A stretch of 64,000 nucleotides of DNA from Archilochus colubris (lineage: Eukaryota; Chordata; Aves; Apodiformes; Trochilidae): the NCBI GenBank assembly GCA_023079485.1, contig CM041083.1:62749810-62813809 (forward strand). The letters are read 5' to 3'. The notes under the pieces are model-generated. The model was not told where the DNA came from, ran no database searches, and saw nothing but the letters and a program-made list of their open reading frames with translations. Shown here in pieces: positions 1 to 13,452 of the stretch. Both the position numbers and the translations under genes were made by a program. Position 1 is the first letter of the stretch. Each line of letters opens with the position of its first letter.

Positions 1-3000
1 ATCACTGCTGTCAGCCTCGTGATAGATGCTGAAGAGACAGTCAGGTTTACCAGGCAGAGAGAAAATGATGCTATTCTTGAAGTTGCAAGCCTGGCTTCTT
101 GTGCCTGAGGCTACAGCCTAGCTCCAGAGCACAAGCCTACCCATCTGTAGCTGCATCTCCCAATGGACTCAGGAGATAGTGGTACAGGGGCTAATAGCTG
201 CTGGCCTCCTCACTCAGAGGCAATGAGGTGGAACATGCCTCCTCTAGCCTGCATCTCTGTAGATTATAGCCCAAGATAGCTGTTGTGTAAAACAAAACTT
301 AAAGAATCGTTTTTGACTTTTTCTTGGGTTTGCAGCTCAACAGAGGGTGTTTGATATACAGACTTTGCAGTACAAACATAGAATAGAATCAGAATTGTTT
401 TGGTTGGAAACAACCCTTACGATCACCAAGTCCAACCATTAACTGAGGACACTACCAGGTCCACCAATAAACCATGTCCCTAAGCACCACGTCTTCTAGG
501 TCTTTTAAATCCTTCCCAGGATGGTGACTCCACCACTTTGCTGCGCAGTCTGTTCCAGTGCTTTGCCTTTCAGTGAAGAAATTTTTCTTAATATCCAATG
601 TAAATACCACCTGGTGCCATTTCTTCTTGTCATTTGTGAGATGAGGACAAGCAAGTGCTAGCGACAGTGTCCAGATGATGTTCAGTGGAAGAATTCAGTG
701 GTAGCTGTGTCATTATGGATGAAGGGTCTCAGCTAATGAGATTCCCACAGAAGAAGCTGCTGCTTCCGAGGTATCTCTCTTCCACTTCCCTCAAGGCATT
801 GCTGCTAACCTTAAATACATGTCAGATCAATGGCCCAATAAATTCCTGAGCAGAAAAGAGATCTTGACTTTTTAGCTCTGTCTTTCAGAAAGCACTGGGT
901 GCTTAACTTGGACAGAATTCTTGCTTCACACCAGGAAAGGAAACAAGAGACACTAATTAACTGGCTTCACAAACTAATGTGACATATCCTCAGGGTTGGC
1001 CAGATCTTGGCTGCTATATATGGGCTTTGCCTCCTTGATATCCTAGAGCTGCTCTGATTTGTCCTAGGGAGTGCCTGTCCTGTGTTATTTCAGCTTTTAG
1101 GTCATGTTGTCCTATCAGGGTTCTTGCAGCAGAGGCCAAACCTGCCCTGGATGCGTGTGACAGAGAGATATGTTAGCTGCTCCTTCATTAAATTCTGGTG
1201 CCTCACTGTACTGCCCTTGGAGAGACCCAGCTTATCTCATAGGTAAAACCACTTCTTTCACTGCAAAGGGGGCTTACAGTATGCACACTCTTCCAGCTTG
1301 ACAGATGTCCTCAGTGGATTGCCTCCAGCTCTGGAAGGGGAGATTTTCTGGGACTGAAGACTATTAATTCTTCCAGTCTTGCACTCTAGCGTATGATTTC
1401 ATAGGTATTCCTATCAACTTACTTGTCAGGTAGCTCTCTTGAATGGGAATAAGGGTGATAGGACTCTCACAGCACTGTCCCAGTAGTTTCCCAGTCATAA
1501 CACAAATTGTAATACAATAATAGAACTTACAGTAAGAAAAAAAGGTGGAAGGAGACAATTTTTAGTCTCATAGTGCAGTTGAAGTTACATTTAAATTTTG
1601 GTCCTGGTAAGGAATGAGGGTGGCAGGCAGTCTCTTCTGCAGTGTTGGACCAGGGACTGAGTCCTTGCAGAAGGTTGCAGGTCACCCACCAGTCATTGCC
1701 ACTCGGCATTTTACCAGAGGGTTGGTGACTGTGGTCATGGCTCTCTTTGGCCTATGAAGCAGAGCATACTGACAGTATGTAAAGCAGAACTACACCATGC
1801 TGGGAAGCTGGAAAGGTAACTCAAGTGCTAGAGTTCCTCTGTGTATAGGCTCTGTTGTAATGTTGGGAAAAAGGAGGGGATCACAGGAGGGAGGAGCATA
1901 CTTTCAGTCATACATACTCTTCTGCTGTGGTGAAGGGTGTCAGATATTCCACAGATGAAGGAAAACATCCCATTAACACATGGGTCTTATAGAAATGTCC
2001 TTCTAATGTGAAAGGTTTGTGGGAGGGGTAAGTGGTAAGAATGGGTGATAGAGAACATGTAGGCTTGGTTGTATTTTTATTTTTTACAATGCATGCATTG
2101 ACTTGAGTGACTCATAATCTGTCACTGAGCCTGTTTCTCTTCTTGCTACCATGGTGGCATGTCACCATGCTCAATGGCAACCTGAATGGAAAATCAGTGC
2201 TAGCTGAGAATAAGATCAGGCCCATTCTCTCCTGGCAGACTTATGAACTTATGACAATGGGCAACAAAGCCAACCTCAAATGTTTGGTCATATCCAGGTC
2301 TGGCACTTCAGATTGCCTTAGGCTGACCCTGTTAAAGCTCCCTTCAGGTACAATCCTTCATGGCCATGGATATTTCCCAGCCATTTTTAATTTAGCCAGA
2401 AGGCCTGAATTGCTCAGATTGAGTGTACATGTTGAGACCCAGAAATGTTTTAAACTAATTATTACTTGAATCTCCCTGTCCCCCCTCCTGCTTTTCCCTT
2501 GCTTTGGTGCTAGCTGTCAGATCATTACCCAGAGAAGAGTAGCTCTAAGTAGGCAATTATTTGTGATTCATAGGGTTTATTAGGAGTGAGAGAAGGCCAA
2601 TCATGACTGGCCTTTCTCACCTCTCAAATGGGAAGAGAAGGTTCCTCCAGCAAGCCAGACATACATCTCCATTACCTGTGACTGCTGTGGTGCTAATGGA
2701 TGCCCTTTTCTCCTCTTGAGAGGAAGAAAACAGGCCAACAGCTGTGTGAAATCCTTAATTCCCCTGGAGTGTCAGTTAGCTCGACCTTATAGCAAATGTA
2801 AATGTCTCAGACATCAGTAAATAGTAAATAGCTGGGCTACATCAAGAAGAGAGAGACAGAGAGCCATTTCTACCAAGCAAGGGTGGGGAGGGCACTTCTC
2901 TATGGGGATGCTGCTTCTGGCTTTGCCAGAGTCTTCTCAGGCATCCTTTGGTCCCTGGTCCTTGTTATCCCTGATCCTTGTTATTGCAACACTGTATGAC

Positions 3001-6000
3001 TCTCCTGGCTTTGGACAGGGCTGGTTGGCAGTGGACCACATGCAGAACCTGTCCTTGCACACCTGGTATGAACCGGCAAACAGCCTAAGTTGGGAGTCCT
3101 CTCACTTTACATCTTGTTCTGTTCCTTAATGCCTTATCCTTTTGGGAATCCTCAGATAATGGACTGCAAAAAGCTGATGATGCTTTATCAAGGTACTGAC
3201 AGCTTGCACTGTTCATTTAGACTTCTAGAAGGATCTCTCCTCTTAGTACTTAATAAAGTCTGCCTTTTTGGGAATTGTCCTTGTATGAGATAAACTGGCC
3301 TTTTACCTCAGATCAGCAGTGACATCTTGACTTGGTCTCTAATAAGATCAGAGCATATGAATTTCATGTTTTCAGAACAGCTGTCACTTCCTTGGAAGCC
3401 TCAGCTAATTATAAGTCTCTTGCTTCTGCCTTATTTTGCATCTTACTATTATTCTGTCCCTCAGACATCTGTGTCTTTACCTCCCATTTGTTCCTCTTCC
3501 CCTCCCAACCCAATTAGCTCTACATTTTGATTAACCAGACTGTTACATTAAGTTCTCACAGTCAGTTGTCAGTAATAACTGCCTGGGTTGGGCCTGTACA
3601 GGTTATTGGTTTAATTTGCACTTATCTTCACCAGTCTTCCTCCTGAAGGGAAGTGTCAAGGAATAACTCAGTTCTTTCCAGGGAGGTCAGCTTTAAAGAA
3701 ATGTGACAGGAATGCTGGTTTTATGGTGGGATTTAAGATAGTCATTTTGGAAAGAAGGACAGAGAATCCCCAACAAAACCCTTCTGCTTGCTGTCCAGAC
3801 TCTCATGTTACCCCAATATTCCTCTTTTTTGTCACATCAAACTCTGGGGATAAGCAGAGACCTTGTTTATCCAAAAAGCCTACTGACAGGTCTTGTGGTA
3901 AATGAACCTGAATCCATGATCACTGGGAGGTGGTTTTTAGCACCAGTTCTGCAGACTCATTCTGGGAGGACTGTATGGCATGTATTTGGCCAATATGTTT
4001 TAAATTAAGGGCAAGCAGAGCCAAGTGCCTCTACAACTGCAGTGGCCAACCACATCTCTAAACAATTTGCTGGCATTTCTCAGTGCTGAGTTTGATGCTT
4101 GCTTTGGCAGATGTGAATTCAAGGGCAAGGCAAAGAGAAAACAGAAGCCTGCCTCATGTCTGAACATAAGGTGAAGGGTCCCTGTGAGGGAAACAGAAAG
4201 GATGTGTGTCTCCCTTGATTCCTTCCAGAAATGGTGGTTTCTCATCCAGTGCATCTGGATCTCTAGATCTGCTGCTGCTGCCTGGGGGTGCCAGTGGGCA
4301 AGGCCTTCAGTACTTACTTCAGCAGCCAGGGTACCAGTGCAGGGACAAAATGGTTGGAATAATATTGTTCCTCTCTTCCTGTAATCTCCCAAGGTCATAC
4401 CATCTTCCTCCACCTCCAGAGGAGTTAGTATTAGAAAGATGCCAGAGGTGATTTGCACTTCTCATAGCTGTCACCAGTGGTTTTATCTGCAAATTATGTA
4501 GTGCTACATAAAGTAAAAAGAAAAGAAGGAAGCAGATTACATGGAGCGATTCTACAAGCTGAGACTCGTGCCTCAGTCTCACTTTGACTTTTTTGAACTA
4601 CAAAAGCAGTTTGCACTTAAACTCAGATCTGCTGTGAGCTCAGTCCTTCATCTTGTGAGTACTGGGCCAGCAAGATATGGTGATGAACAAGTGGTATTTG
4701 TCTGGACATATGGATGCATCCAGTAAAACTCATCCTTGAGAGCAGCTATTGAGCTCATACTCACCACATGAGTGATATAGTGAATATTCTGTTAATTCAG
4801 GACTCAGCCTCTTCCAGTCCTGCACTTCACCTTTTCTTTGGCTTTTCCACATCTGCACACACACATGTAAACACTGCAAGCTGCACCTATGCTTTGCCAA
4901 CAATGTAGAGTTTAGCTCATAGTCTGGCCAAACCCTCAGTGAAGGTAATTTGAGTACCCCTTTTTAAAATTCTTTGAATTCTTTTAAATCTTTTAAAAAT
5001 TCTTTTTTTTAATTTTTATATTTTTTCTTTAATTCAGTACTTCTTTCTTTCTTTTTTTTTTTTAATCCCATCATCATCCACCATCACCTTCACACTGTTT
5101 TCCTTGTCCTCTGCCAGTCACTCACTGAAATCAAGTCATCTAACATTCTCCTGTAGCATGTTGCTGAACACTCAGCAGCAAAGGAAGAGTGAGTGGATTA
5201 CCAGGAAGTATAAATGCTAGATTGTGGAAGAGAAATTACCATACATACTTGCTTTGTTCAAGCCTTTTGAGATACCACTTAGCTGTGCATGCATATATTT
5301 ACATGTATGTTTGTTGTTACCAGCTCAGGAAGGAGTAAATCCTCCTGCTTCTTCTTCTTAGTATCTTGTCTCAACATTTTAAATCAGAATTTTTTACTTT
5401 TCAAAACTGAGAGTCTTTCTTTTCTTGGACAGTTTTCATTTCACTGCTGGCTGACAGCTGCAGAACTCAGGTATCAGAAAGGAAGACACTTTGGGATTCA
5501 GAGTGCTCTTTAAAAACACTGAGCAAACTCAGCCTCCACTAACTTGTATGGAAGCAGATGTTCCTCACTAGCTCCTGTGATCAAGCCAGCATTTTCTACA
5601 CTTAAAAATTACCTTTTTTTCTTTTCCATTTTCTGAATGATTTCTCCTTTCCTTGAGAGTATTTTCTAAAGTGACTAAGGAGGGGAGGAGCATTAGTAAC
5701 ACACTGAAGCAGGGGATGATGCTTGACGTTACCAGGGAACTACAGAGTGGGAAGACACATGGCTGGAACACTACTTGCAGAGATGAGCTTGCCCTAAAGG
5801 CCATCAAAAATGGGTCTGCAAGGGAAGAACACCTCCAGGTGTGTGACTGCCACTGTAGCAAGAGGCATGATCATGTCACAGCTGTGAGGATGCTCACAGT
5901 ACTGATGCTTTAGCTAGCCATGCCCAAAGGGGGGCCATCACTTGAAATCAAGGGCATGGCAGCACAGGAAAAATCTAATTTGGTGTTAGGAGTTCCTCTG

Positions 6001-6099
6001 ACAGTCATCACAGACTAATCAGTGTAGGAACTGGGGTCACAGAAAGCCATCAGGAGTCAATTAAGGAAAAGTAACCTTTGCTGTTTGTGTGTCTTTCAG
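1..6099 (+). other. IQSEC3: IQSEC3 intron, 3' portion (no exon recognised)
   Basis: This stretch precedes the first recognisable IQSEC3 exon and ends in a polypyrimidine tract plus AG (6098-6099), so it is taken as the end of an intron whose 5' side lies outside the window. It contains a CR1 fragment near its start and a T-rich run around 5030-5065. A 120-codon open frame at 2107-2469 resembles no family I know and is probably chance. Nothing else is supported. Confidence 0.75.
376..645 (-). mobile_element. CR1 LINE 3' fragment, antisense to IQSEC3
   Basis: The + strand begins with a degenerate copy of the reverse-complemented CR1 3' tail (acatagaatagaatcaga). It continues with recognisable CR1 phrases in order: a 'ggttggaaa...gatcacc.agtccaacc' block, 'ttccagtgctttgcc' and 'gaagaaatttttcttaatatccaatgtaaa'. 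The copy is diverged and 5'-truncated, as most CR1 copies are. The boundaries are approximate. Confidence 0.85.
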
Positions 6100-7193
6100 A
6101 TCGAAATGCTAGAGCACAAGTACGGGGGTCACCTGGTGTCCCGCAGGGCAGCCTGCACCATCCAGACAGCTTTCCGGCAGTACCAGCTCAGCAAGAACTT
6201 TGAGAAGATCCGCAACTCCCTGCTGGAGAGCCGCATGCCGCGCCGCATCTCTCTGAGGAAAGTCCGGGTCCAGAACTCGGAGAGCTTCTCCGCCGAGAAA
6301 GCCCTGGTGGAGGGCTACAACTTTGTGGGCATCCCTTTGGTGAGGTCCCCATCTCTGCCAGCCACCATCAGTGGGGCGCTGACTGAGCTGGAGGACTCCT
6401 TCACAGAACAAGTTCAGTCCCTGGCCAAATCTATTGATGATGCCCTCAGCACTTGGAGCCTGAAGACTATGTGCTCGCTGCAAGATGGAGGCTCATACCA
6501 GATAAGGGAGACCTTCAGTGCTAGCTCAATGCAGCCAAGCCAAGACTTAGAAACTGAGCTGCAGGACAAGGAGAAGGAGGAAGGGCTTCTGCCAGATACC
6601 CTACCCAAGAGCAGCAGCACTCTCATGATGGCTTTTCGAGACGTCACGGTACAGATTGACAATCAAAACATCTCTGTCTCATCGTCTACCTCGGTGTCCA
6701 TGGCAAACTGCCTCAGCAGCAGTGCCCAGGCTGAGCTCTCTCAAGCTACCAAGGCTGAAGAAAGCCCAGGAGAAGGGGAAGGAGAAGCCAGTGAACCGCC
6801 GGCTGCCGCAGAGAGCTTACCCGAGTCCAGAGCTCTCCAGAACAGCCACACTTTCACCGAGGTGAATGTCAGCACTAATGGCACAGGAGACAGCAGTTCT
6901 GAGCCTGGACAGATGGCAGTGCAGAAGCTCCAGTTTGATGCAAGCAACGAGACAGGGCAAAGCAAAGGCTCTGAGTCAGAGAACGCAGACAACTCAGAGC
7001 AGCTGAGCAGCAGCAGCACCTCCACTTCAGCCAAGTCAGCCTCTGAGGTGTCCTCGAAAGAAGCACTGCAGGCCATGATCCTCAGCCTCCCAAGGTACCA
7101 CTGTGAGAACCCAGCTCTCTGCAAGTCCCCCACACTTTCCACAGACACCATGAGGAAGCGCCTGTACCGCATTGGGCTGAACCTCTTTAATAT
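6100..7193 (+). CDS. IQSEC3: IQSEC3 exon: IQ motif and linker to start of Sec7
   Basis: This is the largest exon in the window (1094 bases; 364 codons plus two bases of the next). It opens after cag at 6097-6099 in phase 0 with [10 protein letters not shown], the sequence I recall just before the IQ motif of IQSEC3. The IQ motif ([14 protein letters not shown], window residues 15-28) is a calmodulin-binding site. A conserved basic stretch ([10 protein letters not shown]) and a helical segment ([20 protein letters not shown]) follow. Next comes a low-complexity serine- and glutamate-rich linker (about residues 150-325), and then the run-in to Sec7 ([37 protein letters not shown]). IQSEC3 is a guanine-nucleotide exchange factor for ARF GTPases at inhibitory postsynapses, where it binds gephyrin (family knowledge). 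The donor is tat|gtgagt. Residue sequence in the Sec7 exons separates it from IQSEC1 and IQSEC2. Confidence 0.97.
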
Positions 7194-10100
7194 GTGAGTG
7201 AATCTTCGCTTTCATGTTTCCCAGCCTATTTCATGCCTCACATGAACAGGAGGTGGCAGGCTTTTGGTCTAAATCCATCTCCAGGGAAGTTCTTTCATAT
7301 TCAAGGTTATGACCTTCTGGGTTGGATGCCCAGTTTTCTCCCTGAAGTCCTCCAAGTGCTCTTATCTTCTGCCCAACAGAGGAATAAGGCCACTGCCAAT
7401 GCTCTTCTGAATTCTCAACCTTCAGTCCCAGTTGCTTTCCACTTGGCATCTCCAGCTGATCCTGGGATCTAGGCTCCTCCTCCACTCTGTTGGAAAGAAC
7501 AAGCATAGCTGGGGATGTAAAACCAGCTATTACTTAGCATGGAGCATTTCCAAGTAAAGAGAAAGAGAGGTAGAGCTGCTGAGTTTAGATAGCCCAGTGT
7601 GAGTGCTTTGGCTGTCATTTTCCTTCTGGTTTTTTGGGTAGATTTTCACCTGACAAAAGACCAGGTTTAGTCATCTCGGTCTCTCACACATCTGAGTCTG
7701 ATATCCTATGAAAAGTCTGTAGGTGTGAAAGCAAAAGCAGAGCAACCCAGAGATTACTGTCAGAAGAGGTTAATTCAAAGGGTCACACACAGTCTATTTT
7801 GGATTGCCAGAAAGCAGCTGAGCTCTTATAAGGAGCTTTAGATTTGCTTATTGCCTTTCAGTGAGACTTTTCTCATCAAAGAAAGCCATAAGAAATACCT
7901 GGTTTTGCTCCATCATCACACTCGCATCTTATGCTGTCTTGGTTTCTATTTGAGTCCCCTGATTAAGGTGCTGGCAATTTATTACACCCTTACTAGAATA
8001 ATGTTTTGCCACACATTAGTGTGTGCCTTTCGGTCAGAGGGAGGACTAAAGATCATGCAGTCCTAGGCAGAAGGTTTGCACAAACAAGGGGACAATGCAC
8101 AGAATTTATGTATGTTTAGTATGGAGGCTGTGGACTCCAGGAGGCAGGAACCTGGAAGAGAGGTTTTTAGGTTTAGGCTCAGAGCACATCCAGAACTGAC
8201 GTTGGAGCAGGTGTGTTTGGGACTCTTATGGAATGGAGGAGGGCATTTTACTAGCACTGAGATCACACTGTGAACTCAGGGGTCCATATATATATAAATA
8301 CATATATCAAAGTCAGGCTCTGGGCACACAGAGGTTTGCCTTATAAACACAAGCAGGCTGGAAGGAGAGAAGGTAAGACACCAGACACAGGGTTTGGTTA
8401 TGATAGAGATAGTTCCAGGTCCACATAGATGTTCAGGTGTTTGTATTGGGATAGATGTCCTTCTGAGGGGGAATGTGGGGCTTACATCTCTGCTACTTAA
8501 GTGTTTCAGTATTCTCAGCAATGCTTGGCAGGAGTCCACCTACCCAAAGTGCTTTCCTTTGGTTCCTGCACATTTGACATGAGCATTGATGTGAAGATAA
8601 AGCAGGAGTGAAAATGCTTTTTCCCAGCCATTCCTCCTCCCCCAGTCTGCCTGGCACACATTCATGTGACAGGTTAGCAGTGCATGGTCTGTTCTGGGGA
8701 AGCAGCTCTGCCATCCTCCTTCATTCAGTGACCTGGGTTCACTGCATCTTGTAGGTCCCTGTGGGATAGAAGTTTTACTGTGGAGCTCTGAAACAACTTC
8801 CTAGTCAGTCCTCCCCTGCTCCCTTGAAACTAGCTCCTGAAATAATGCTTGGTAACCTGTAAAGCTCAGTTTGCTTGTCAAAAATTTGGAGGAGGGAGGG
8901 ATCCGACCTATTAGCTCTGGGAAATAAAGCCTGGTTTTTATTCTCTGAACAGGATCTGAGTGACATATGGCTCCCCTTGTGACACCACAGTGCACCTCCA
9001 TCCAAAAAGCTGGGAAGGCCATTCAGCTTTCTGCTGTTATTTGCTTGCTGATTTCCCTGTCAGCTTCTAGCAAGGAGCCAGTCACCATTGTAGGGTTTGC
9101 AGCGTGGGCACCAACCCACAGGGCTTGGAGCAGAGGCCACGCATGTGTGTGTGCACATCCTGTTTGCTGATGGCTTTCCTGGATCAAGAGCTGAGAGCCT
9201 GTGGTTGCTAGCAGCATCTGCCATAGTCTATCCAGCACTGCGTTTTCAGAAAGCAGAGCTCTGACTCGGAGCAGGCCCTTGAGAACACATGGATGCTGTG
9301 CTGCTGTGGCACTTTCCCCATCCCCACTCCAGAGTGAGGGGGTGGAATCCCTGGAACGGAGAGTGCTTCGTTCTGCAGCACTGCTGCGATAGCTCAGCGT
9401 GTGTGGGCAGCTGGCTGCGTGGGCAGAGGGAAAGCCAGCAGGACGTGAGGAATCCCGCAGCATTTGCTGCCTCTGCTTAAGACTCCTGCAACACTAAAGA
9501 AAATAGCAGGGACCAGGCTGAGGAGAGATGGAAGTGGAGTTGCCTGCTGCACACCTGGGTACAAGCAGCATATTGCAATACCTGGGATCCTCTGCTCAGT
9601 GGCAGAGATACTGTATTGCTATCAGGGGTTTGTCAGGAACAAATTGAATACCAGGAAAAAACTGATGAAAGACTGCTGTTAGTGGAAGAATAGTGTGTGC
9701 AAGGATATTTGATTTATAGTCTAGGAAGTGCAGGAGGGTTTTCACAGCTGGGCTATCTTATTCTACATCCTCTTGTGTCGTGTATGCCATCTCTACTGAA
9801 ATCTGCGCATCCAGGCTGCTGTGAGCTGATTTTTCTGACCATATTCATCTCCCAGCTCCTCTGGAGTGAATCCAAAGCCAGTCCAGTGGCTGTGAACCAC
9901 TATATCCATCTTCATGCTGTGAACACTATACTATCCCTTGCCAAATACCAAAGTGTGCAAGTGGAGTGCATTTTATGAATCTCAGTTGCTTAGCTTGACT
10001 TTATCCCTGACCTTATGACCTTTGCATTTAGCACAGAACTTTGCTTGCGCTCTTCTAAGCTGAACCAGGAGATTTGTGTGATAATACAGAAGGTGCATTG

Positions 10101-11998
10101 TTGCTTTTCCCTGAAGAAGGCCTGGGATTTTCAATATCAGATCTTGCAGCCCTCCTGTACATAAATTCAATAGGCTGACTTGTACTCTCAGCCACTCTCC
10201 CCAGGGATGCACATTGCCCAGGATATTTTCTTTGTGACATTACAGACTAAGCAGAACTCTTTCAAGCTCATCTAATTTTTGCATACCCATGAGGTCCCTG
10301 TAAGGAGCAGGCCATTTTCCTGAATGCTGATCCCCTTATAGCTAGACATATGTTGCTCACCCACATCCTTCACCACCTGACAGTGTCACCGTCTGTGCCT
10401 GTGCGTATCATGCATTCACGTGCTCTGAGATGTCATCCTATTCATTCCTCACCCTAGGAAGCTGCCAGAGCAAACTCCTTGAGCCTTGACAAAGATCCCT
10501 GAATTTGGGTTAATGATGGAAATAGAGCATCCTTTCATGACGAAGCTGCCCTCTTGCCTCTTCCAACTCACCAGCTCAAGAGAACCAAATGAATGTGGAA
10601 ATCTTCCTGGCATTGCACTTACTCCCCTCAACAAGAGTGTATCATGACAGACACCCTTCAGTGGGGCAGACAGAAATACGGAAAAAAAAACCTGCACAGT
10701 ACACACTGATTCCTGCCTGTACTGTGGGGCAGGCCCCACACAGGCTCACAGCCACTTCCAGGATACATAGAAGCCTCCATGCTCATAGGAAACATGAGGA
10801 GAAAGCCAAACTTTCTTCAAACAGCACAGTGTCTGTGATGAACATGCATGGTATGAGAGAAATTTGTATGTTTAGGACAGAGAGACACACAAACACGTGC
10901 TTTTTGAGACACACACTGCCCCCAGGAGCTGCCTATGCAGGCACAGACACTGACACACCAACAAGCAGAAAATCACTCCCACGACCAGGCAGTCAGCCCC
11001 ACTCAGCACCAGGCCTGTTCTCAGAGACATTCACAGGCACAGAGGGAGAAAAACCCTCTGTCTAGGAGCTTCAGGCAGCTCTCTCCAAGGTCTGACAAGG
11101 CATTCTCCAGGTGCCTGCTCTCATCCACCCACACAGAGAGAGATTTCTGCCTGAGGGGTAAATCAATAGCGAAGGGAAGAGCAACACAGCTAAGGCTGGG
11201 AGAAGTGGAAAAGATAAGCAAATCTGAGCATGGGATTTCTATCCAGGCAGCCAGCATCAGGCTCAGGTGAGGAAGGCAGAAAGTGCCTCTCAGCACTGAG
11301 CTCTAAAAACCTGTGAAAAAGGGACTTATTTTTTTTTTTTAGAGAAAAAGTCCTCACCTTTGGTTATCCACCTTCGTGTCCTGAGTCTCATTTCCCATGA
11401 ACTGTGGCAGCAATGTCTCCAAAGTCTCTTCAAAGCCATGTTTTTCCTTTGTGTTTGTCTGCTTTATTGAAGGAGAAATCCCAGCCTTCCTAAATCAAAG
11501 GGTCATATGCCCCTGGTCTTTGGGGACTGCTCTCTCTAGGCTGCATTTGGAGCAGGTGAATGTGCTAATACTGCCTGTGCTGTCCACATGGGACACACAG
11601 TTAAATTATGTCCTCACAGGAACCTTAAACAAACCACACTGGGGCAGGGAGGATACAGGAGCCTTTGACTCTGAAGTAGACGAATGGCAGAGGAGAGTCA
11701 CTGGCGAGGTCAGTATCAGGCAGCAGGATCCTTTGTGACAGTGTGATGGCACTTGTGATCTCCAGGTGACAGTAGGTGCTGCAAGTGGCACACCTTGGCA
11801 TCCTTTTGTTCTCAGCTGCTACTTGGCAGGACTCCTTTTCCTTGCCCCCACCAATCCCATCCCTGCCACACACACGAACTCCTAGAAGCCAATGCATGTG
11901 CTGAGGGCTGCATTGCTGCAAGCCATCAGGTGAGCCAGAGGTAGCAATGCCTAAAAGGGATCATGCAAACTCACCATGTCTGTGTCCTTCCCTTTCAG
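7194..11998 (+). other. IQSEC3: IQSEC3 intron
   Basis: The intron is bounded by gtgagt at 7194 and cctttcag ending at 11998. It holds short AT-repeat sequence at about 8287-8308 and a CA/GA-rich low-complexity patch at about 10860-11060. I see no conserved coding segment. The open frames here lack family resemblance. Confidence 0.85.
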
Positions 11999-12160
11999 AA
12001 ACCCAGACAAAGGGATCCAGTTCCTGATCTCACGAGGCTTCATCCCTGACACTCCCATTGGGGTGGCACATTTCCTGCTCCAGAGGAAGGGTCTCAGCCG
12101 CCAGATGATTGGGGAATTCCTGGGCAACAGCAAGAAGCAGTTCAACAGGGATGTCCTGGA
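11999..12160 (+). CDS. IQSEC3: IQSEC3 exon: Sec7 domain, N-terminal helices
   Basis: The exon is 162 bases (phase 2 in, phase 2 out), from tttcag| to ctgga|gtaagt. It encodes (I)[19 protein letters not shown] through [17 protein letters not shown] and ends in QFNRDVL(D). This is the first part of the Sec7 ARF-GEF fold. The [21 protein letters not shown] wording fits IQSEC3; IQSEC1 as I recall it has a [21 protein letters not shown]-type sequence here. The splice phase joins both neighbours without a frame break. Confidence 0.97.
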
Positions 12161-13452
12161 GTAAGTGTGGAAACCTCTTCCCCTTCTCCCTGCACTGTAA
12201 AGGAATTGCTATCCCACTATGCCCCTGGTTGCACCAGGAAAGACCCCATTCTCCTTGCCCCTCCATCCCCACTTTGCAGGAACTCCACCATTCCTACTCA
12301 CTATCTGGTATCCCTCAATGCATTTCCCAGCAATATGTTTCCCACTTAAATCATCAGCCCTTTCATTTGTATCTCTCCTCAGGGGCCCTATAACCATCTA
12401 GCAGAGGCTCAGCACCATTGACTGGCAGGTTTTGTTGCTGAGAAACTGTGGCTGGGGTCCCACCCCATCCCAATAAAGCACCTCTGATGCTTTCTGGGAA
12501 GGACTAAGAGCCGCAGAGGAGGAAACTGTCTGCTCCTTGATATGAGACCAGCCAGAAGCAGCAAATGCTAGCTTCACACTTGTTTCTTTTCTGCCCAGTT
12601 TTGAGATGGGTGGCCTTTTCAGTTTGTCCAGCTGTCCTATGGGGATAATAAGAGGGAATTAATCCTGTTTGCCCTACTGAAGAGGCCTGAATAGTATCCT
12701 TTATTTTTATTCTCCCATTCTCCAAAATATTCTCTATGTCACTTGAATTTTGCATTGATTTCTCTGGAGCTAAGCTAATCGGAAACCCTAAGTTCTATAC
12801 ACACACCACTTGAAAGTCTTGCAGGGAAAGACTGAGGAATGCCAGCTCAAAAACCAAATCTAGGCCCAAATTTAAACATTCATTCCTACTGCAGTTGCTG
12901 CTGCTTATTGTTGCAGGTACCTGACTTTTTGTCCAGCCCTTTTTTTTAATATAGTGTACGAGTATTGATTTGGCCAGCACTGACACACGTGTTCTCTCCA
13001 GTCTCTTCATGCTGAGAGCTACAATTACAAGTAATTGCTTCTTTTTCTCCAGCAAGCAAGCTGTGGGCTGCTTCCCCTGACAGATACTTTGCTGAAGTCC
13101 AAGCCTAGTCCCTGCACAAACAGGCAATAGCAATAGGCTGACACTTCCTTGTAGTCCTAAATTTGGCATTATCCCTGCAAATGACCCTGTTCTTCTGTCT
13201 GACATGTGATGACAAACTCTGTGTCAGCAGCTCCTGGGGAATCTTTATTGCAAATCTTAGAGTCTGCCTCCCAGTCTCAGTGCTGAGGAGCTGCTGTGTT
13301 ACGTTTGCATGTCTTGTCTATGCCTGTTGCCAAAGGGCCATTAAAGCAGGTGGCCCTACTCTGTCATGCTCATTATTCTTAGTTTCCAATGCACCTCTCA
13401 ATGAAGCACTACAAATGTTTGATGAAGAAGTGACCCTGACATCATAACTGTG

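Noticed and set aside
2107..2469. 120-codon + strand frame upstream of the IQ exon as a possible N-terminal IQSEC3 exon
   Set aside because: The sequence does not resemble the IQSEC3 N-terminus and ends in its own stop with no suitable donor joining it to 6100.
6109..7172. Antisense frames opposite the large IQSEC3 exon
   Set aside because: They are shadows of a GC-rich coding exon. The + strand reading matches a known protein over its whole length.
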